NCBI GenBank assembly: GCA_947846985.1 | Contig: CANTUZ010000004.1 | Span: 53,607,672 to 53,671,671 of the forward strand | Direction of reading: 5' to 3' | Length of the DNA: 64,000 nt | From: Fratercula arctica | Lineage: Eukaryota; Chordata; Aves; Charadriiformes; Alcidae | In this document: piece by piece, positions 61,369 to 64,000 of the stretch | How positions within the stretch are numbered: the stretch's first letter is position 1 | Layout: the number at the start of each line of letters is the position of its first letter | Position numbers and translations under genes: made by a program | The notes under the pieces: model-generated | The model's input: the letters and a program-made list of their open reading frames with translations, nothing else | What the model was told of the DNA's origin: nothing | Databases searched by the model: none

Positions 61369-64000
61369 GTTTTCAATTCTTGCTTATATTAAGAGTACCA
61401 GAGAACACAAATGCCATACAAAGCCTTCTTTTTAATCAGCAAATGAACATGTTTTTTTTATTATCCTCAATTCTCACGTAGCTGCTCTGAATGACTCCGT
61501 CCATGCTGAAGACACAGTTCTTGCAGTCTCACTGTTTTCTGCTTTGGGAGGTTTGCCTCATGTTGGTTTAGGATGAGCAGCGCTCCTCTCTCTGTTCCAT
61601 AAGTAATAAAAGACACGCCACTGCCTTCTCTGATCTCTTGGTAGACCCTCCACTCAGGTGTCAGGGAGGAAAGAGACAATACTAAAATCTCCATTGACAA
61701 GAGCAGACAAAGAGCTGCTGCAGAGGGAATGGCACCGCAGAGGGCTGGGATATGGGAGGGAGGGGGAGGGAGGTTAGTGCTCTTCTCCCACCAAAACTAA
61801 CAAAACCATAGCAGAACAGCAGAGAATTTTGTTCCATGGACACAGACTCAGCTGATGCCTCTACCCCCAAACTATTCATCTGCAAGACAGAGAAATTGCC
61901 GGACTGAACCTGCCACAACCTGCACAGCCTTCTCCCCCCCTGCGGAGGGAAGCCTGGACATCAGTGTTGTCATCAGCATCTGTTTCGCACAGCTTTACTC
62001 ACAACATGCTTGGCCTGGGATGTGCTCTTAGCCCCTTCACTCTGCAGTCCCCAGAGGACACCCAGGGCACTGGTGTGGAAGGAGTTAAGATAAGGAAAGC
62101 CATCAAAGCTACAGGGGATTCTTTCAAATTGCGTCTTGTGGGGCAAAACACAAATGTTAAAGTACACATTAATTCTCTTCCCCATAGCAGGAGCTTTGCA
62201 GATATTGACAACTCTCTCAGGATGAAGCTTATGGCAGCTGCATTAATTTATACTATTGAGCTATAATGCTTTTAATTTATTTTCTAATTTGCTTCACATC
62301 CCCAAATTCCCTAAACTGCTTCTGTCTGTTTAATATGAAGGTTAGCCAAGGCTCCACTAGATAAATCCACCTTAAGGCTATCAGAAACCTTTTGTGAAGC
62401 AAGAGCGTTCTCCTTCCAAAGAGCCCTTTCTTCTGTTCATGAAAAGACTATTAATAACACAATTATTCCCGTTGAAAGAAAGGGCCATAATTAATAGACT
62501 CAAGAGCAAAACATCCATCCTACAGGAAAACAGGCTTTCTGCTCCTGGAGGCAATATTTTAAATCCAGAGTATTCCTTTGGATTTAGAAGCAGCTAAATC
62601 TAGAGAATAATGGAAAATAATAGAGACAAAAAGAAAAAAAAAAAAACTTGCAGATTCCATGAATAGCTCAGCACTGAAAGCAGAAAATGAGAGGCTACAC
62701 TTCCTATTTCCCAGCAGTCAACTAGAATTACCTTTCACACCATGGCTTGAGCTAAATGATCTGCAAATATATTTTACACGTGTTATACCAAGGCTCAGCA
62801 TTTTAAGTATACAGGTATATATTTTTAAGGATACAGATACTTGAGGAGAAGTATTTCCTTTATTTGCAACCTCATTCTGTTTGCTGGTAGCTGAACAAAA
62901 TATTAACAAGCCTTCTGTACACGGCTAGAAGAAAAAGAGCATTGAAAAGAAAGGTGAGAAACGAAGAACAGAAAGCAGTGAGATAACAGAATTTTTTGAA
63001 AGCTAGTGGTCTCCAAACTTTTGTAGTTATTAGCTGATCAGCATCCAACTTGTGCCAGTGATAACCTACCCAATCTCAGTTGTGCTTGGGGAAGAACAGT
63101 TTAAGTCTGCTCCATACCTCACTACCTTATAAAACACAGGCTTGCAGAAACTGAGCCCCATTTTGATTTAACGTGAACCTAATTAAATGGGATGCATGCA
63201 GGGAGATAGAGAGACTCATTGACAAGGCAAAGAGTAGGAGCCTGGAGCAGCAGTGATAAAAGTGAAGTACGAGGGGTGACACCCCAACCAGCTGTAAGTT
63301 CATTGCAATTCCATAATATTTCATTGGCATGACAGCTGCTCATCTGTGGCGCTTCTAATCAGCTGCAAATGTCTGGGGGGGCTGTCGTGTGTCCATTTGT
63401 CACCACTGTCTTCTCCTGATTCACATACAGGAATGCCAGCATCTCTGCTTTTTTGCCATGTTAATCACAGCGTGGGGTTTTGTTGGGTTTTTTTGTTTCA
63501 CTTTTTCCCCCACGTTCCCTTATAGCTTTGGCACTGGAGAAAAGATCCCTGTTTCATTCTCTCTCCTATTGTGCTTTACCATTATCTCACCCTGTGCAGT
63601 GCTTTAGCTATCCCACTTTCCACCATTACTGTATGCTTATGCTAGGAGATGCTAAAAAAAAAAGAAAAAGTGAACAGTTGAGAAGTTACTGTAATTTAAT
63701 CTTACTGTGTTACTGGAGGAGAGTTCTTCAGGGCAGACAGTGTTTCAGCATCTTTCTTTATCAAAACCACACCAGGGTGTTTTGCGCCTCTCTGCCTGAG
63801 CTCCCAGTGGCTGTAGTGTGTGTCACCCAATGCTCACAAAATTGAAACGATGCCAAGTCACATCACAAGCGCCACAACTCACTCCTCGGAGTAAAATGTA
63901 TAAAACAGGACAAAACACTCCACTTGTCTGGCAAAAATAAAGCTGCTGTTCTCAATAAGTGTGACCTTTAAGTGTTCAGTGTATAGAGCAGAAAAAGGAT
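61369..64000. other. Non-coding tract, no gene seen
   Basis: Contains a 13-A run at 62634-62646 and a G-rich patch at about 61750-61775. Overlapping frames on both strands at 61964-62266 and a 121-codon frame at 63480-63845 look like chance. No further repeat was recognised before the window ends. Confidence 0.5.

Noticed and set aside
1..64000. CRISPR array, bacterial operon, prophage, tRNA or rRNA gene
   Set aside because: No regularly spaced repeats, dense coding, ribosome-binding sites or cloverleaf-like genes were seen. Repeat content is that of a bird nuclear genome.

Overview
The window reads as non-coding DNA from a bird nuclear genome. It is AT-rich by eye, and none of its reading frames resembles a known protein or shows a convincing exon chain. 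The longest ATG-to-stop frame is 171 codons (57433-57948). The avian call rests on interspersed repeats: CR1 LINE 3' ends of the bird type at 42055-42179 and 51821-52085, and a 1,110-bp solo retroviral LTR at 32081-33190 whose start, end and internal text I recognise as a family common in bird genomes. It is flanked by a 5-bp target-site duplication. Family matches were made against consensus sequences from memory, not by computed alignment.

Layout. 1-5.2 kb is unique AT-rich sequence. 5.2-6.9 kb holds a near-perfect palindrome, short tandem repeats, an old LINE2-like tail and a 23-bp minisatellite. 7.5-11.8 kb holds several old MIR/L2-like fragments, one apparently split by another repeat. 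11.8-24.9 kb is mostly unique, with simple repeats and a 30-bp tandem duplication at 22.25 kb. 24.9-25.2 kb has two adjacent MIR-like fragments. 31.3-34.3 kb is the most repeat-dense part: a MIR-like fragment, the solo LTR, and a very old CR1 copy of the type known from turtles and crocodilians. 42 kb has a MIR-like fragment followed by a younger CR1 end. 43.7-44.35 kb has a small CpG cluster followed by a dense stretch of transcription-factor-like motifs, the best candidate here for a conserved regulatory element. 48.8-49.4 kb looks like one old SINE/LINE split by about 250 bp. 51.8-52.1 kb is a CR1 end. 57.2 and 61.2 kb carry further old MIR/L2-like fragments.

There are no genes to link into a pathway. 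The sequence fits an intergenic region or a long intron. I found no tRNA, rRNA, CRISPR array or complete mobile element, and nothing that I can support as a new biological system. The most informative features are the intact solo LTR, the layered ancient repeats and the 43.7-44.4 kb regulatory candidate.
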